A stretch of 62,778 bases of DNA from Mycoplasmataceae bacterium. GTDB taxonomy: Bacteria; Bacillota_I; Bacilli_A; Mycoplasmatales; Hepatoplasmataceae. The translations under genes were made by a program, and so were the position numbers. The notes beneath the pieces were generated by a model that did not search any database, was not told the DNA's origin, and was given only the letters and a program-made list of their open reading frames with translations. The DNA lies in contig WTBJ01000006.1 in the NCBI GenBank assembly GCA_013139135.1, forward strand, positions 1-62,778, written 5' to 3'. Below, piece after piece: positions 39,476-49,343 of the stretch; positions within the stretch are counted from its first letter, which is position 1; the number at the start of each line of letters is the position of its first letter.

Positions 39476-42145
39476 ATGAAAAAATTAACTTCTAAAGAAA
39501 TAAGAAATATTTGAATTCAATATTTTAAAAATAAAGATCACTACGAAATACCTTCTGCATCATTAATTCCAATTGAGGATGAATCAATACTGTGAATTAA
39601 TTCTGGTGTAGCAACACTTAAAAAAGTGTTTGAAGGAAAAAAACAACCCCCTTCAAAAAGAATGGTTAGCATTCAAAAATCACTAAGGACGGGTGATTTT
39701 GATAACGTTGGAATAACTTCAAGACATCATACTTTTTTTGAAATGATGGGAAACTTTTCAATTGGTGATTACTTTAAGGAAGAAGCAATTTCTTTTGCTT
39801 TTGAAATCCTAACTTCGCCAGATTATTATGATATACCGAAAGAAAAAATATTTATAACTATTTTCAAAGGAGATAAAGATAGTTTGAGATATTGATTAAA
39901 ATTGGGGATATCACAAAATCATATTTTTAAGATGGGGAAATCAACTAATTTTTGAGATATGGGTAAGGGTCCTTCTGGTCCATCAACAGAAATCTTTTTT
40001 GATCGGGGAGAAAAATTTTCTGATAATTCAGCGAAAAATTTAATTAGTAAAGAAATTGAAAATGATCGTTATATTGAAATTTGAAATATTGTTTTTTCTC
40101 AATTTAATAATGATGGTAAGGGAAAATATACTGAACTTCCACAAAAAAACATTGATACTGGTGCTGGACTTGAAAGATTTGCCTCGTGTTTTCAAGAAGT
40201 GCCAACTGATTTTGAAACTGACTTATTCGCTCCAATCATTAAAAAGATTGAGGAATTTTCTAAGAAAAAATATCAATGAGAATATGTTTCACATCAGCTT
40301 GAAAAAAACGACAATGAGCAATTCTTAATAAACTCCGCTTATAAAAAAATTGCTGATTATACAAGGGCAATTACTTTTGCCCTTGCTGATGGAGCAATGC
40401 CGGGTCCAAATGGACGTGGTTATGTCTTGAGAAAGTTGATTCGTCAAGCAATTTTACAAGCGAATAAATTGGAAATAACTAATGATTTTTTATATAAATT
40501 ACCACCGGTCATTGTAAAGATTATGGAGGATATTTATCCAAATGTCAAAACCAATTTGCCAGCAATCATTGAAATATTTAAACGAGAAGAAAAATCTTTT
40601 AAAAAATTACTAAATAGTACACTTAAAATTTATCAAAAACTTTTAATCGAAAATAATAATATTTTAACTCCAAAACAGGCATTCAATTTATATGATACTT
40701 ATGGTCTCCCTCTTGAATTTTTGATTCAACAAGTTGATGAAAAGAAATTATCTTTAGACATTAAAAGTGTTAAAAAACTAATAATTATTTTTAAGGAGCA
40801 ATCGAGATTAAAATCTAAAAAAACTTCGGCAATAAATATCCAAAATGAATTGTTCTATGATTTTGAACCAACACTATTTATTGGTTATGATAATTTAGAA
40901 ACGAATGCAAAAGTAATTGGTAAAGAAGACGATAATTATGTTTTTGATCAAACGATATTTTATGCAACTTCTGGTGGCCAAGAACATGATGAAGGTGAAA
41001 TTGAGAATGTAGCGGTTTTGAATGTTTCTAAGAATTCTAATGGAACTTTCATTCATAAATTAGCTAATCAAAAAATAAAAATTGGGACTCAAGTGCTAAT
41101 GAAAGTTGATAAAGATCATCGTCGTAGCATTACAATGAATCATTCAGCAACTCATTTAGCTTTTTCAGCACTTGAAAAAGTTATTGGGCAAAAAGTAATT
41201 CAAGTTGGCAGTAAAATCACTTCATCTTTTTTTAGATTTGATTTTTCTTATCAGGGTGATTTAAAAATGGAGCAAATTCTTGAAGCGCAAAAAATCGTTA
41301 ATTCATGAATTTCTAAAAAAACACCAACAAATATCAAGCAAATGAAAATTTCTGAAGCAAAAAAACTAGGAGCAAATTATTTTGATTGAAATAAATATAA
41401 AGATGTTGTACGTGTTGTTAAATTAAATAATCAAGTAATTGATTTTTGCGGCGGAACCCATGTTAAAAATCTTGGTGAAATTGAAGAAATTTTGTTTTAC
41501 AATTTAGAAAAAAAAGGTTCTGGAGTTTATCGTATTGAAGGCACATCTGGAAGAGAAATGATTAATTCAAAACTTCTGACTTTAAATGCTCAAATTGAGC
41601 AAAAACTTTTAGTTAAAAATATCGCAAAAATAGTTGAGTTGAACAAAAAAGATCAAAATTATAATATTTTAAACTTTAATAAAGTCAATGAATTTATGAA
41701 AGAAATTACTAAATTAAGTTACACTGATTCAAAATGAGAAATCAAAGTAATTAAATTAATTAAAGCGCAAGAAAATGAATTGAATGATTTAAATAATATT
41801 GTTCTTGAAAAAATAAGAAATGATCTTAATGATAAATTTGATGAAAATAAACCAATCAATTTATTTGTTGTTAATAATTTTAAAGCAATTGATATTGCAA
41901 AAATTACTCTCACAAAATTTAATGATGAAAAAGAAAAAGTTTTTGTGATTAAAGCTATTAATGATAAGAAAATGACAATTGTTTTCGTGTTGACTAAAGA
42001 TTTAGTTAAAAATAAAATTTTAATTAGTGATATCAAAAATTTTGCTGCGAAATATTCTTTACGAGGCAACGGCAATAATCAATTATATATTTATGGTGGA
42101 AAAACATTAAAAGATAAGAACTTTAATAAGGACCTTTTAAAATGA
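39476..42145 (+). CDS. alaS: Alanine-tRNA ligase
   Basis: This 889-residue class II synthetase has editing domains. The aminoacylation core includes [36 protein letters not shown] and [11 protein letters not shown]. The editing domain includes [16 protein letters not shown] and the zinc-site motif [14 protein letters not shown]. The C-terminal C-Ala domain is present. Full length. No Shine-Dalgarno and a TATAAT box 9 nt before the ATG suggest leaderless initiation. It overlaps ruvX by 4 nt (ATGA). Confidence 0.96.
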
Positions 42146-42561
42146 GATATTTAAGTTTGGATTTAGGAATTAAATCTTGCGGGATTTGTGTTTCAGACCC
42201 AACAAATATTATTCCAGTCCCTGTTGAAAATTTTATGTTTCCACGTGGAGATTTTTTAACAGCGCTTTATCAAGTAAAATTTTATGTTGAAAAATATAAA
42301 ATAACAACAATAATTCTTGGTTATCCAATTCGTACTGATGGTAAAAAATCACAGGCAACAATTCAGGTTGAAGAATTTAAAACATTACTTGAGAATGCAT
42401 TCGATAAAAAAATTAAAATTGAATTAATTGATGAAACAAATTCAACAAAAAGAGGATTAGAGTTGCTTGCGAGAACAAAAAAATCACCTGAAAATCTAAA
42501 AAATAAAAAAGACGTGATGGCAGCATATATTATTATGCAAGACTTTTTAATGAATGTATAA
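42142..42561 (+). CDS. ruvX: Putative pre-16S rRNA nuclease / Holliday resolvase-like YqgF
   Basis: This 139-residue RNase H-fold nuclease of the YqgF/RuvX family begins with the acidic strand YLSLDLGIKSCGI. IILGYPIRTDGKKS follows, then the acidic IELIDETNST. In E. coli the homologue matures the 16S rRNA 5' end. It starts within the alaS stop (ATGA), typical translational coupling, and alaS-ruvX adjacency is common in Firmicutes and mollicutes. Confidence 0.93.
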   Translation: MRYLSLDLGIKSCGICVSDPTNIIPVPVENFMFPRGDFLTALYQVKFYVEKYKITTIILGYPIRTDGKKSQATIQVEEFKTLLENAFDKKIKIELIDETNSTKRGLELLARTKKSPENLKNKKDVMAAYIIMQDFLMNV

Positions 42562-42568
42562 TTAAATT

Positions 42569-42742
42569 ATGTGAATTTGAATTTTACTCTTATCAGTCTT
42601 TGGCGCATTAATTATTGGTTTTATTTCGTATTTTTATTTTATGACAAAAGCTTCAACAATGCGTCAAAAATTAATCAAAGATCAAGACAATGATTTATCG
42701 CAAAACATTCAAAACAAAAAGGAACATAAAAAAAATGACTAA
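42569..42742 (+). CDS. Small membrane protein (57 residues) between ruvX and udk
   Basis: An N-terminal hydrophobic helix (residues 2-27, starting MWIWILLLS with two TGA Trp codons) is followed by a hydrophilic Lys/Asn/Gln tail. TATAAT at 42557-42562 overlaps the ruvX stop, 6 nt before the ATG. The gene's end overlaps the udk start by 8 nt. The arrangement mirrors the 55-residue protein at 22804. Function unknown. Confidence 0.6.
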
Positions 42743-43394
42743 ATTAATTTTAATTTCCGGAGGGACAGCTTCCGGAAAGACCACAATTGCTGAAAACTTA
42801 ATTAAGCAATTAAATTTTTATAAAAAAACTGCAACATTAATTTCAACTGATGATTATTATCATGAAATTTCTGATTATCCAAATAAAAAAATAAACCAAG
42901 TTAATTGAGATACTCCAAAGGCAATTAATGGGCAAAAAATGATTGATGATATTAAAATATTATTGTCAAACAAGCCAATTTCATTATATTCATATGATTT
43001 TGAAACCGCAACTTATGATAAAAACCATAAGAAAACTATTAACCCTGTTGACTTTATTATTTTAGAAGGAATATTTGCTCTTTATTTTGATAAATTAAGA
43101 GAATTATCTTCGTTAAAAATATTTGTTGATGCTGATAGTGATATTAGATTAATTAGAAGAATTAAACGTGATGCAAAAATTCGTCATAAAAAAACCTTGA
43201 CTGATAAGAGTTTTTATCAAAATTGAATTAACTTTATTAAACCAATGCACGACAAATATATTGCACCATCTAAACATGAAGCAGATTTGATCATTAATAA
43301 CAATAAAGGTAATAATCAAAGCGAAAATAATAAAGAAAATAATGAGCAATTAAATACAATTTTAAAATTATTTAATTCTCAAAATTTAAAATAA
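42735..43394 (+). CDS. udk: Uridine kinase
   Basis: This 219-residue nucleoside kinase phosphorylates uridine and probably cytidine with ATP or GTP for pyrimidine salvage. P-loop GGTASGKTT is at residues 9-17, the substrate motif STDDYYHE at about 39, ILEGIFAL in the middle, and RRIKRDAKIRHK as the lid region. The ATG at 42735 is preferred over upstream in-frame codons because the homology begins there. The Asn/Glu-rich C-terminal tail is low complexity. Confidence 0.93.
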
Positions 43395-43475
43395 GTAACA
43401 TTTTCAAGATGTATTATTTATTTTGGAATCATTATATTTATATATCGAGGCCAAAGATATTAATAAAATTGTATC

Positions 43476-43481
43476 TATAAT
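43476..43481 (+). promoter_or_regulatory. -10 box TATAAT before greA
   Basis: TATAAT at 43476-43481 lies 46 nt before the ATG at 43528. A short AAAGGAAAG purine run at 43496-43504 lies farther from the start than a normal RBS. Confidence 0.4.
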
Positions 43482-43527
43482 AATGTAAAATTAAGAAAAG
43501 GAAAGCTAATTTGAGGGAAATTAAATT

Positions 43528-44037
43528 ATGATCGAAGAAAATAGTACGGTAGGAATAAACTTATCAGGAAAAAAAGTTCAATTGACTAAAGTTGGTGAGT
43601 TTGAATTAAAGAAAAAATTAGATCGATTACTTACAGAACAACGACCAAAAGTTCTTATTGAACTTTCTGAAGCAAGAGCACAAGGTGATCTTTCGGAAAA
43701 TGCTGACTATGATGCTGCAAAAAATAATCAGGCAGAAATAGAGGCTGAAATATCACGAATTGAGGATATTTTAACAAGAGTTGAAATAATTTCTGAAATT
43801 TCTAAAAAAGATAAATTAGTTCGACTTGGAACAACAGTCACTTATAAGCAAATTTCTAAAAAATTAGTTCGTAAGGTTAAAGTTGTTGGATCAATTGAAT
43901 CAAACCCCTTAGCTGATATTCCACAAATAGGTGATGATTCACCTCTAGCAAAAGCGCTTTTAGGAACAAAAATTGGTGAAGTTAAAAGAGTTAATGTTGC
44001 AAATTCTTACGAAATAGAAGTTTTGAAATTATCTTAA
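43528..44037 (+). CDS. greA: Transcription elongation factor GreA
   Basis: This 169-residue cleavage factor rescues backtracked RNA polymerase. The coiled-coil finger has the acidic tip: EARAQGDLSENADYDAAK, with Asp/Glu at the position needed for transcript cleavage. The C-terminal FKBP-like domain ends with SPLAKALLGTKIGEVKRV. Single-gene unit ended by a strong terminator at 44091. Confidence 0.96.
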   Translation: MIEENSTVGINLSGKKVQLTKVGEFELKKKLDRLLTEQRPKVLIELSEARAQGDLSENADYDAAKNNQAEIEAEISRIEDILTRVEIISEISKKDKLVRLGTTVTYKQISKKLVRKVKVVGSIESNPLADIPQIGDDSPLAKALLGTKIGEVKRVNVANSYEIEVLKLS

Positions 44038-44090
44038 TTCATTGTTTTACCATTTTTTTGAAATATGATTAATCTTATTTCATTTTATAT

Positions 44091-44123
44091 AAAAAAAGAC
44101 AAAATATATTTTGTCTTTTTTTT
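44091..44123 (+). terminator. Terminator after greA
   Basis: 14-bp arms (AAAAAAAGACAAAA / TTTTGTCTTTTTTT) around a TATA loop, followed at once by the TATAAT box (44125-44130) of the next gene. Confidence 0.85.
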
Positions 44124-44124
44124 A

Positions 44125-44130
44125 TATAAT
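44125..44130 (+). promoter_or_regulatory. TATAAT box 6 nt before 44137 gene
   Basis: The box abuts the greA terminator and lies 6 nt before the ATG, with no Shine-Dalgarno. Confidence 0.5.
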
Positions 44131-44136
44131 TAGGTT

Positions 44137-44826
44137 ATGAATAAAAATGAATTAAACTTAGTTTGATATAAGGTTCTTGATAAGGTTTTTGTTAACAAAA
44201 AAGTAATTTCTTATCAACTAAAACAAGAATCTTTTGTTGAATCATATAATGAATTAACAAGGTCGATTAACATTGTTGTTGAAAAAAATTTCGCTAAGAA
44301 ATTAATCAGCACTAAAGCGCCAATTTTAAAACAAGAATTTGCAATGATTAGTGGATTGTTAACTGATAAATTTTTGATTAATGGCGTTGAATTTGCCTTA
44401 ATTGAAGTTAAAAAAATAAATAGACAAGATACAACTATTGGAGAATTCATTGATAACGAAGATTCAGCTTTACAAAATGAAAAAGATTTAATTCATGAAG
44501 AAACAATTACAACAGATATTTTCATCAAAGAAAATACTAATCCCTTTTTCAAAGGAACTAAACATTTTAATTTATCCTTATATAATAAAAATCTTAATCG
44601 TTTTAAACATTTTAATTTAGAAAAAAAATCATTTCACTATGGAAATCTTTTAATTTTAGGAATTGTTTTTCTTCCAACAATAATCATTCCATTACTTTGT
44701 TATGTAAAATATGATAAGTATCAAATTTATAAAAAAGAATTTAAAAAAGATTTAGATGAGCTATTTTTATTTGGATATATTCCTGAAAACAAGCAATCAA
44801 AATTTTTTATTGACAAATATTTATAA
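44137..44826 (+). CDS. Unknown membrane protein (229 residues)
   Basis: A soluble N-terminal part of about 165 residues is followed by one strong hydrophobic helix (LLILGIVFLPTIIIPLLCY, about 171-189) and a basic C-terminal tail of about 40 residues, so the protein is anchored near its C-terminus. One TGA Trp codon is used near residue 10. No family recognised. It lies alone between the greA terminator and the L21 leader. Confidence 0.65.
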
Positions 44827-44862
44827 TTACGTTTTATCATAAACTGTTTTTAATGTAAAATA

Positions 44863-44957
44863 ATAAAGTGAGTAATATCACAACAACCGCACTTTAAAGG
44901 TTATAAAAGTTAATTTATTAACTACCTCAATAGGCGAGTCTTTGGAGGATATAATAT
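44863..44957 (+). promoter_or_regulatory. Candidate structured L21 leader before rplU
   Basis: The 95-nt leader has AAAGTG (44865-44870) able to pair with CACTTT (44890-44895), a GTTAA/TTAAC hairpin around 44908-44921, and a CCTCAA segment (about 44924-44929) able to pair with the TTGGAGG ribosome binding site at 44942-44948. The last pairing would hide the RBS. L21 leaders that control rplU-prp-rpmA are known in Firmicutes. Assignment to that family is by position and pairing only. Confidence 0.5.
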
Positions 44958-45485
44958 ATGACATCATCATATGCTATTATCAAATCCGGGGGGAAACAAC
45001 TTAAAGTAATCCCTGGACAAGCAATATGAGTTGAAAAACTTAGTGTTGAAGAAGATCAAAAATACACTTTTGATGAAATAGTTGCACTTTCGGATGACGG
45101 GAAATTAATAATTGGGACACCACTTGTTGAAAACGCATCTGTTATTGGAATAGTTCAAAAAAATGGTAGGGGACCAAAATTAATTATTTTTAGAACAAAA
45201 GCTAAATCTAATTGATCAAGAAAACAGGGTCATCGACAACCATATACAAGAATTTTAATTCAAGAAATTTTATTAAATAAAAAAACAATTGCCTCAGTTG
45301 CAAATCAAGAAAAAATAGCCTTGATAAAAGCTGAAAATGTAAAAACTGAAACTACTAAAAAAGTAGCTACTGATTTAGTAGAAAAAAAGATTGAAGTTAC
45401 ACCTAGAACTTCTGCAACTAAAGTAAAAAAAGAAACTTTAGTTAAAGAAGTGAAGCCAACAACTCCAATTACAAAAGAAAAATAA
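44958..45485 (+). CDS. rplU: 50S ribosomal protein L21 with long C-terminal extension
   Basis: Residues 1-104 are a standard L21: YAIIKSGGKQLKVIPGQ at the start and the rRNA-contact motif RTKAKSNWSRKQGHRQPYT, with Trp from TGA. The protein runs about 70 residues beyond the usual length, with a Lys/Thr/Val/Glu-rich tail that looks disordered. A strong GGAGG site is present. First gene of the rplU-prp-rpmA operon. Confidence 0.95.
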
Positions 45486-45487
45486 TA

Positions 45488-45793
45488 ATGATAAAAGTAA
45501 CTTATCAAGCACAAAAACGTAATATTTTACATATAAACATTACAGGCCACGCACGTTCTGTTGAACCTGGTGAAAATGATTTAGTTTGTGCTGGAGCAAG
45601 TTCAGTTATTTTTGGAATATTAAATTCTTTAAATCCAAAATTCATTGACATTGTCATTAAAGAAAATGAAGTTGATTTAAAATCAAAGCAGATTAATTCT
45701 CGTGAACAAATTTTATTGACCGCTTTATTAACATCATTGACAACAATTCAAAATAATTATGGAAAATATATTCAAATTAAAGAGGAGGAATAA
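45488..45793 (+). CDS. prp: Ribosomal-processing cysteine protease Prp
   Basis: This 101-residue protein is encoded between L21 and L27, as in Firmicutes. The catalytic dyad is His21 in [13 protein letters not shown] and Cys34 in LVCAGASS. Prp cleaves the N-terminal extension of L27, an essential maturation step in Staphylococcus. The neighbouring L27 has exactly the extension that this protease removes. It starts 2 nt after the rplU stop. Confidence 0.95.
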   Translation: MIKVTYQAQKRNILHINITGHARSVEPGENDLVCAGASSVIFGILNSLNPKFIDIVIKENEVDLKSKQINSREQILLTALLTSLTTIQNNYGKYIQIKEEE

Positions 45794-45794
45794 A

Positions 45795-46121
45795 ATGAGA
45801 TTTATTTTAGATATTCAATTTTTCGCTCATAAAAAAGGTGTTGGTTCATCGAAAAATGGACGAGATTCAGCGTCGAAAAGATTAGGACAAAAGTTATCAG
45901 ATGGTCAAAAATGTACTGCTGGTGCAATAATTTATCGACAACGTGGAACTAAAATCATGCCAGGTTTTAATGTCAAGCGTGGTGGAGATGACACTTTGTT
46001 TGCCTTAATTGACGGTATTGTTAAATATGATAAATACCGTGGGAAAACGCGAGCTAATGTTTTACCAATTGAAACAAGTAAAGACGATTTAGCTGCTAAA
46101 AGATTAAACATAAAAAAATAG
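45795..46121 (+). CDS. rpmA: 50S ribosomal protein L27 with Prp-cleaved N-terminal extension
   Basis: This 108-residue L27 begins with [10 protein letters not shown] followed by [15 protein letters not shown]. Cleavage after Phe10 would expose Ala11 as the mature N-terminus that reaches the peptidyl-transferase centre. AGAGGAGGA directly before the ATG fixes the start at 45795. The end is followed by a strong terminator. Confidence 0.96.
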   Translation: MRFILDIQFFAHKKGVGSSKNGRDSASKRLGQKLSDGQKCTAGAIIYRQRGTKIMPGFNVKRGGDDTLFALIDGIVKYDKYRGKTRANVLPIETSKDDLAAKRLNIKK

Positions 46122-46127
46122 TTTTTT

Positions 46128-46167
46128 AAAACAAAAAAAGGATTCTAACGAATTCTTTTTTTGTTTT
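46128..46167 (+). terminator. Terminator of the rplU-prp-rpmA operon
   Basis: 18-bp arms with one G-T wobble (AAAACAAAAAAAGGATTC / GAATTCTTTTTTTGTTTT) and a TAAC loop, 6 nt after the rpmA stop. Confidence 0.88.
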
Positions 46168-46179
46168 ATCTTTTAACTT

Positions 46180-46191
46180 TATAATTATAAT
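46180..46191 (+). promoter_or_regulatory. Tandem TATAAT boxes before nadE
   Basis: TATAAT at 46180-46185 and 46186-46191. The ATG at 46196 is 10 or 4 nt downstream, and no Shine-Dalgarno is present. Confidence 0.5.
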
Positions 46192-46195
46192 TAAT

Positions 46196-47002
46196 ATGAA
46201 AAATAAAATAGATTCAATAGTTGATTGAATAAAATTAGAAACAAAAAAAGCAGGAGCAGACGGAGTTTTGGTCGGAGTTTCTGGTGGAGTTGATTCTGCT
46301 GTCGTTGCTTATTTGGCAAAAAAATCATTCCCCAATAATTCCTTAGGTATTTGAATGGAGATTGAATCTTCAAGAACATCAAGAAGAAATTCATTACGAG
46401 TTTTGGAGGATTCGCAAATTAATCGAGTTGAATTGGATTTGAAACCAGCTTTCAATCAAATGATTTTAGATATTTTTGAAATTGAAATAAATGATCCAAA
46501 TGATTTAGTAATGTTTGAGAAGAAAATGAATGGTGAGGAAATTCCTAAAGATAAATCATATTTAAATTTAAAAAATATAATTGAAATTAGGGCAAATATT
46601 AAAGCAAGATTGAGAATGACAACACTTTATGCTTATGCGCAGAAGATGAATTATTTAGTTCTTGGTACCTCTAATTTTTCCGAAATTTATGTTGGTTATT
46701 ATACTAAATGAGGCGATGGAGTCGCCGATTTAGGACCAATAGCAAACTTTACCAAAACACAAGTTTATGACCTTGCTAAGGAGTTAAAAGTTCCACAAGA
46801 GGTAATAGATGCAAAACCAATAGCTGATTTATCACCCAATCAAGATAGTGATGAAAAAGAATTGGGTGTTAGTTATAAAGAAATTGATCAATATATTAAT
46901 GGCGATAAAACAAGTATATTAACAAGAAAAAAAATCAATCATCTATATGAAAATAATCATCATAAAATTATTGGCGTAAAAGCTTATGAATTTGAGGATT
47001 AA
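46196..47002 (+). CDS. nadE: NAD+ synthetase (ammonia-dependent type)
   Basis: This 268-residue enzyme amidates NaAD to NAD+ using ATP. The P-loop of the N-type ATP pyrophosphatase is [50 protein letters not shown] and [18 protein letters not shown] are family signatures. There is no glutaminase domain, so free ammonia is the nitrogen donor. It works with NadD at 34908. Its stop codon overlaps the stop of the convergent minus-strand gene. Confidence 0.95.
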
Positions 47003-47385
47003 ATTCTTTGGTGTTTTAAAACATCTCCTTCGTAGATGTTTTTTCTTTTTACATTTCCTCCAGAAAGAATGTAAAGAAATTTAGTTCCCTTAATTCCTGG
47101 AGAAATTTTGTTTGTTTCAAAATGATGATAAATCTTTATTACTTTATCATTTCAGTCTACAAAAATTAAATCAACGGTTTCATTGATTAAATATGAGTTA
47201 AAACCGTTGGCGCGATACATAAAATAGCCCTCATTAATCGGAATTTCCTTCCTAACAATTAGTCTTGATCAATATTTTTTTAAACTTTTAATCCTTCAAA
47301 TGTCAATATCAAGTTTTTTTTCGTTCAAAACAAGAAAATATTTCGTATTTTCGTCATGTATTTTAAAAAGGAGAGATTTTTTCAT
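46999..47385 (-). CDS. DUF192-like protein
   Basis: This 128-residue minus-strand protein resembles the DUF192 fold. GYFMYRANGFNSYLINETVDLIFVD matches the family's 'WMkNT-IPLDiiFid' region by layout, and a later glycine-bearing block (FLYILSGGNVKRKNIYEGD) matches 'vLEl-aG-gi-Gd'. The key Met/Asn residues are altered, so the assignment is tentative. Three TGA Trp codons. Its minus-strand TATAAT (47399-47394) is 8 nt before the ATG. Confidence 0.65.
47018..47044 (+). terminator. Terminator of nadE, located inside the convergent gene
   Basis: 9-bp arms AAAACATCT (47018-47026) and AGATGTTTT (47034-47042) with a CCTTCGT loop and T-run on the plus strand. The element lies wholly within the 3' coding part of the minus-strand DUF192-like gene. 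Confidence 0.75.
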
Positions 47386-47393
47386 ATGTATAA

Positions 47394-47403
47394 ATTATAT
47401 AAT
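47394..47403. promoter_or_regulatory. Shared palindromic -10 box between DUF192-like gene and yebC
   Basis: The perfect palindrome ATTATATAAT gives TATAAT on the plus strand (47398-47403, 29 nt before the yebC ATG, which has an AGGAG site) and on the minus strand (47399-47394, 8 nt before the minus-strand ATG). Confidence 0.5.
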
Positions 47404-47432
47404 TTAAATAATAGATTTATATAGGAGAACAA

Positions 47433-48146
47433 ATGTCTGGACATTCAAAATGAGCAAATATTAAACATCGTAAAGGTGCGCAAGATGCTAAGAGATCAAA
47501 ATTATTCCAAAAATTAGCAACAGAAATTATGGTTGCAATTAAAGTTGGGGGGAATGATCCAAGCACAAATACTAGATTAAGATTAGCAATTGAAAAAGCT
47601 AAGGGGCAAAATATGCCAAATAGTAACATTGGTAAACTACTAAAAACAAAACCAAAATCAGGAGCAGATTTTAAAGAACTTACTTATGAAGGATATGGTC
47701 CGTTTGGTACTGCTATTTTAGTTCAATGCTTAACAGATAATCTTAAAAGAACATCAGCAACAGTTACAGCAGCTTTTACAAAAAATGGTGGCAACCTTGG
47801 AACCAATGGTTCAGTTTCTTATCTTTTTTCACGAAAAGGATTAATTGTTATTGATGAAGAAATTATTGAAGAAGACAAACTAATGGAAATAGCTTTATCA
47901 TTAGATATCTTAGATGTAAAAATAGAACCGGGATTTTATATTATTGAAACAGAACCTGGGAAGTTTTTAAAGACTAAAGAGGAATTAGAAAATGCAGGAA
48001 TAATGAATTTTATTTCTACAGAAGTTTCGATGGTTCCAAAACAAACTATTGAACTTAGTGAAAAAGAACAATCTAGAGTAGAAAAACTTGTTGAACTTCT
48101 AGAAGATAATAATGATGTTCAGGCAGTTTATACAAATATAACTTAA
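47433..48146 (+). CDS. yebC: YebC/PmpR-family protein
   Basis: This 237-residue protein starts with the hallmark [20 protein letters not shown] (the Trp from TGA). YEGYGPFGTAILVQCLTDN and NGGNLGTNGSVSYLFSRKG are family blocks. Full length. Members were called transcriptional regulators, and recent work links them to translation of proline-rich stretches. It has a good AGGAGAAC site and is the first gene of a long plus-strand run. Confidence 0.95.
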
Positions 48147-48147
48147 A

Positions 48148-48513
48148 ATGAATTATTACCAATTATTACAAATTAATCAGGATGCAACTTCGGCAGATAT
48201 TGAACATGCTTTTAAAAATCTAACTAAAATTAGTTTTAACAAGGATGTTGAAGAAATGGGAAAGGTAAGTGATTATTATTTAAGCATTAAAGAAGCTTAT
48301 TTATTTTTACTTGATCCAGTCAAACGCAAAAAATACGACAAAGAACTTGAGGACGCTTGAAAATATGATGAAGCGGAAACTACCAATGTTCCAATTAAAA
48401 GCAAGTCATTAATTAAGAGTTTTTTCAAGTTAATAATGTTTTTTATTGCCGTAACTTACTATTCAATTTTTAAACCTAATGACAAAAACAAAAAAGGACA
48501 CAAGGATGTTTAA
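48148..48513 (+). CDS. Degenerate J-domain membrane protein (no HPD motif)
   Basis: This 121-residue protein has an N-terminal J-like domain of about 68 residues: YYQLLQINQDATSADIEHAFKN, then AYLFLLDPVKRKKYDKEL. The HPD tripeptide that activates DnaK is absent; the matching loop reads ISFNKDVEE. A C-terminal hydrophobic helix (about 93-110) anchors it. It starts 1 nt after the yebC stop and overlaps ybeY by 8 nt. It may be a J-like partner protein that does not stimulate Hsp70. Confidence 0.8.
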
Positions 48514-48967
48514 AAAAAATAAAATCAATATCAATATATATCGAAAAGAAGATCGTTTGTTAATAAAAGAAACGACCAAAAATCTTTATAAAATTTTAAA
48601 TGGAGTAAGTAAGGAACTAAATTTAAAAACTAAACTTGTAGTTTCGCTAAATTTAGTTTCAAAACTGAAAATGTGAGAACTAAATAAACAGTTTCGACAA
48701 GTGGATAAAACTACTGATGTTTTATCTTTTGCGCAAAATGATCAATTAAAAGACGAATATGATTTGGGTGATATTTTTGTTAACGCTGATTTGTTGAAAT
48801 CACAGGCAGATGAAATTAATTCAGATATAAATACTGAATTATGTTTTTTGTTTATGCATGGTCTTTTACATCTTATTGGTTACGATCATTTAACTGATGA
48901 TCAGGAACGAAAAATGTTTAATCGTCAAAGAGAAATTTTTAAAAATTTGGGGATAAGAAATGATTAA
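48506..48967 (+). CDS. ybeY: Endoribonuclease YbeY
   Basis: This 153-residue single-strand endoribonuclease acts in 16S rRNA 3' maturation and ribosome quality control. The zinc site is in MHGLLHLIGYDHL (three His), preceded by DKTTDVLSFAQ. The start at 48506 is preferred over an in-frame ATG at 48479 because AAGGACACAAGG precedes it. It overlaps dgkA by 8 nt. Confidence 0.95.
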
Positions 48968-49337
48968 TTGAATCAAAAGAGTTAATCGTAAATTTGCAAA
49001 TGCCTTTAGAGGTTTAATTGTTCTAATCAAAGAAGAGAAATCTCTATGAGTTCATTTTTTTGTTAGTTTTATTGTAATTGTTTTTGGGATTTTTCTTTTT
49101 GAAGAAATATGACAATGAATTTCAATAATATTAGTAATTGGACTTGTGATTGGCTTTGAAATTATAAATACTTCGATTGAGTATATAGTTGATATCATTT
49201 CTTTTGAATATAATGTTAAAGCAAAAAAAATTAAAGATGTGGCAGCAACAGCAACACTTTTTGTTACATTGGTTGCAATTGTTGTTGGTTTATTAGTGTT
49301 TCTTCCGCTAATAATTGACATATTGAAAGTGGGTTAG
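48960..49337 (+). CDS. dgkA: Diacylglycerol / undecaprenol kinase-type membrane kinase
   Basis: This 125-residue membrane kinase has three helices. The catalytic signature is EIINTSIEYIVD (E-x4-NTxIE-x2-D), followed by KDVAATATLF. Homologues phosphorylate undecaprenol or diacylglycerol. In a cell without a wall the lipid substrate is likely diacylglycerol, which is inference. Four TGA Trp codons in the first half. The ybeY-dgkA-cdd-era order is common in Firmicutes. Confidence 0.92.
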
Positions 49338-49343
49338 TGAAAA

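Noticed and set aside
40056-40328. Open frame inside alaS in another frame
   Set aside because: It is antiparallel to nothing but fully contained in alaS, whose own frame reads intact AlaRS motifs through the region with TGA as Trp.
42690-42734. Earlier start for uridine kinase
   Set aside because: Homology and P-loop spacing begin at 42735; the upstream codons belong to the small membrane protein region.
45759-45794. Earlier start for L27
   Set aside because: AGAGGAGGA lies directly before 45795, and the [10 protein letters not shown] start matches the Prp-processed L27 family.
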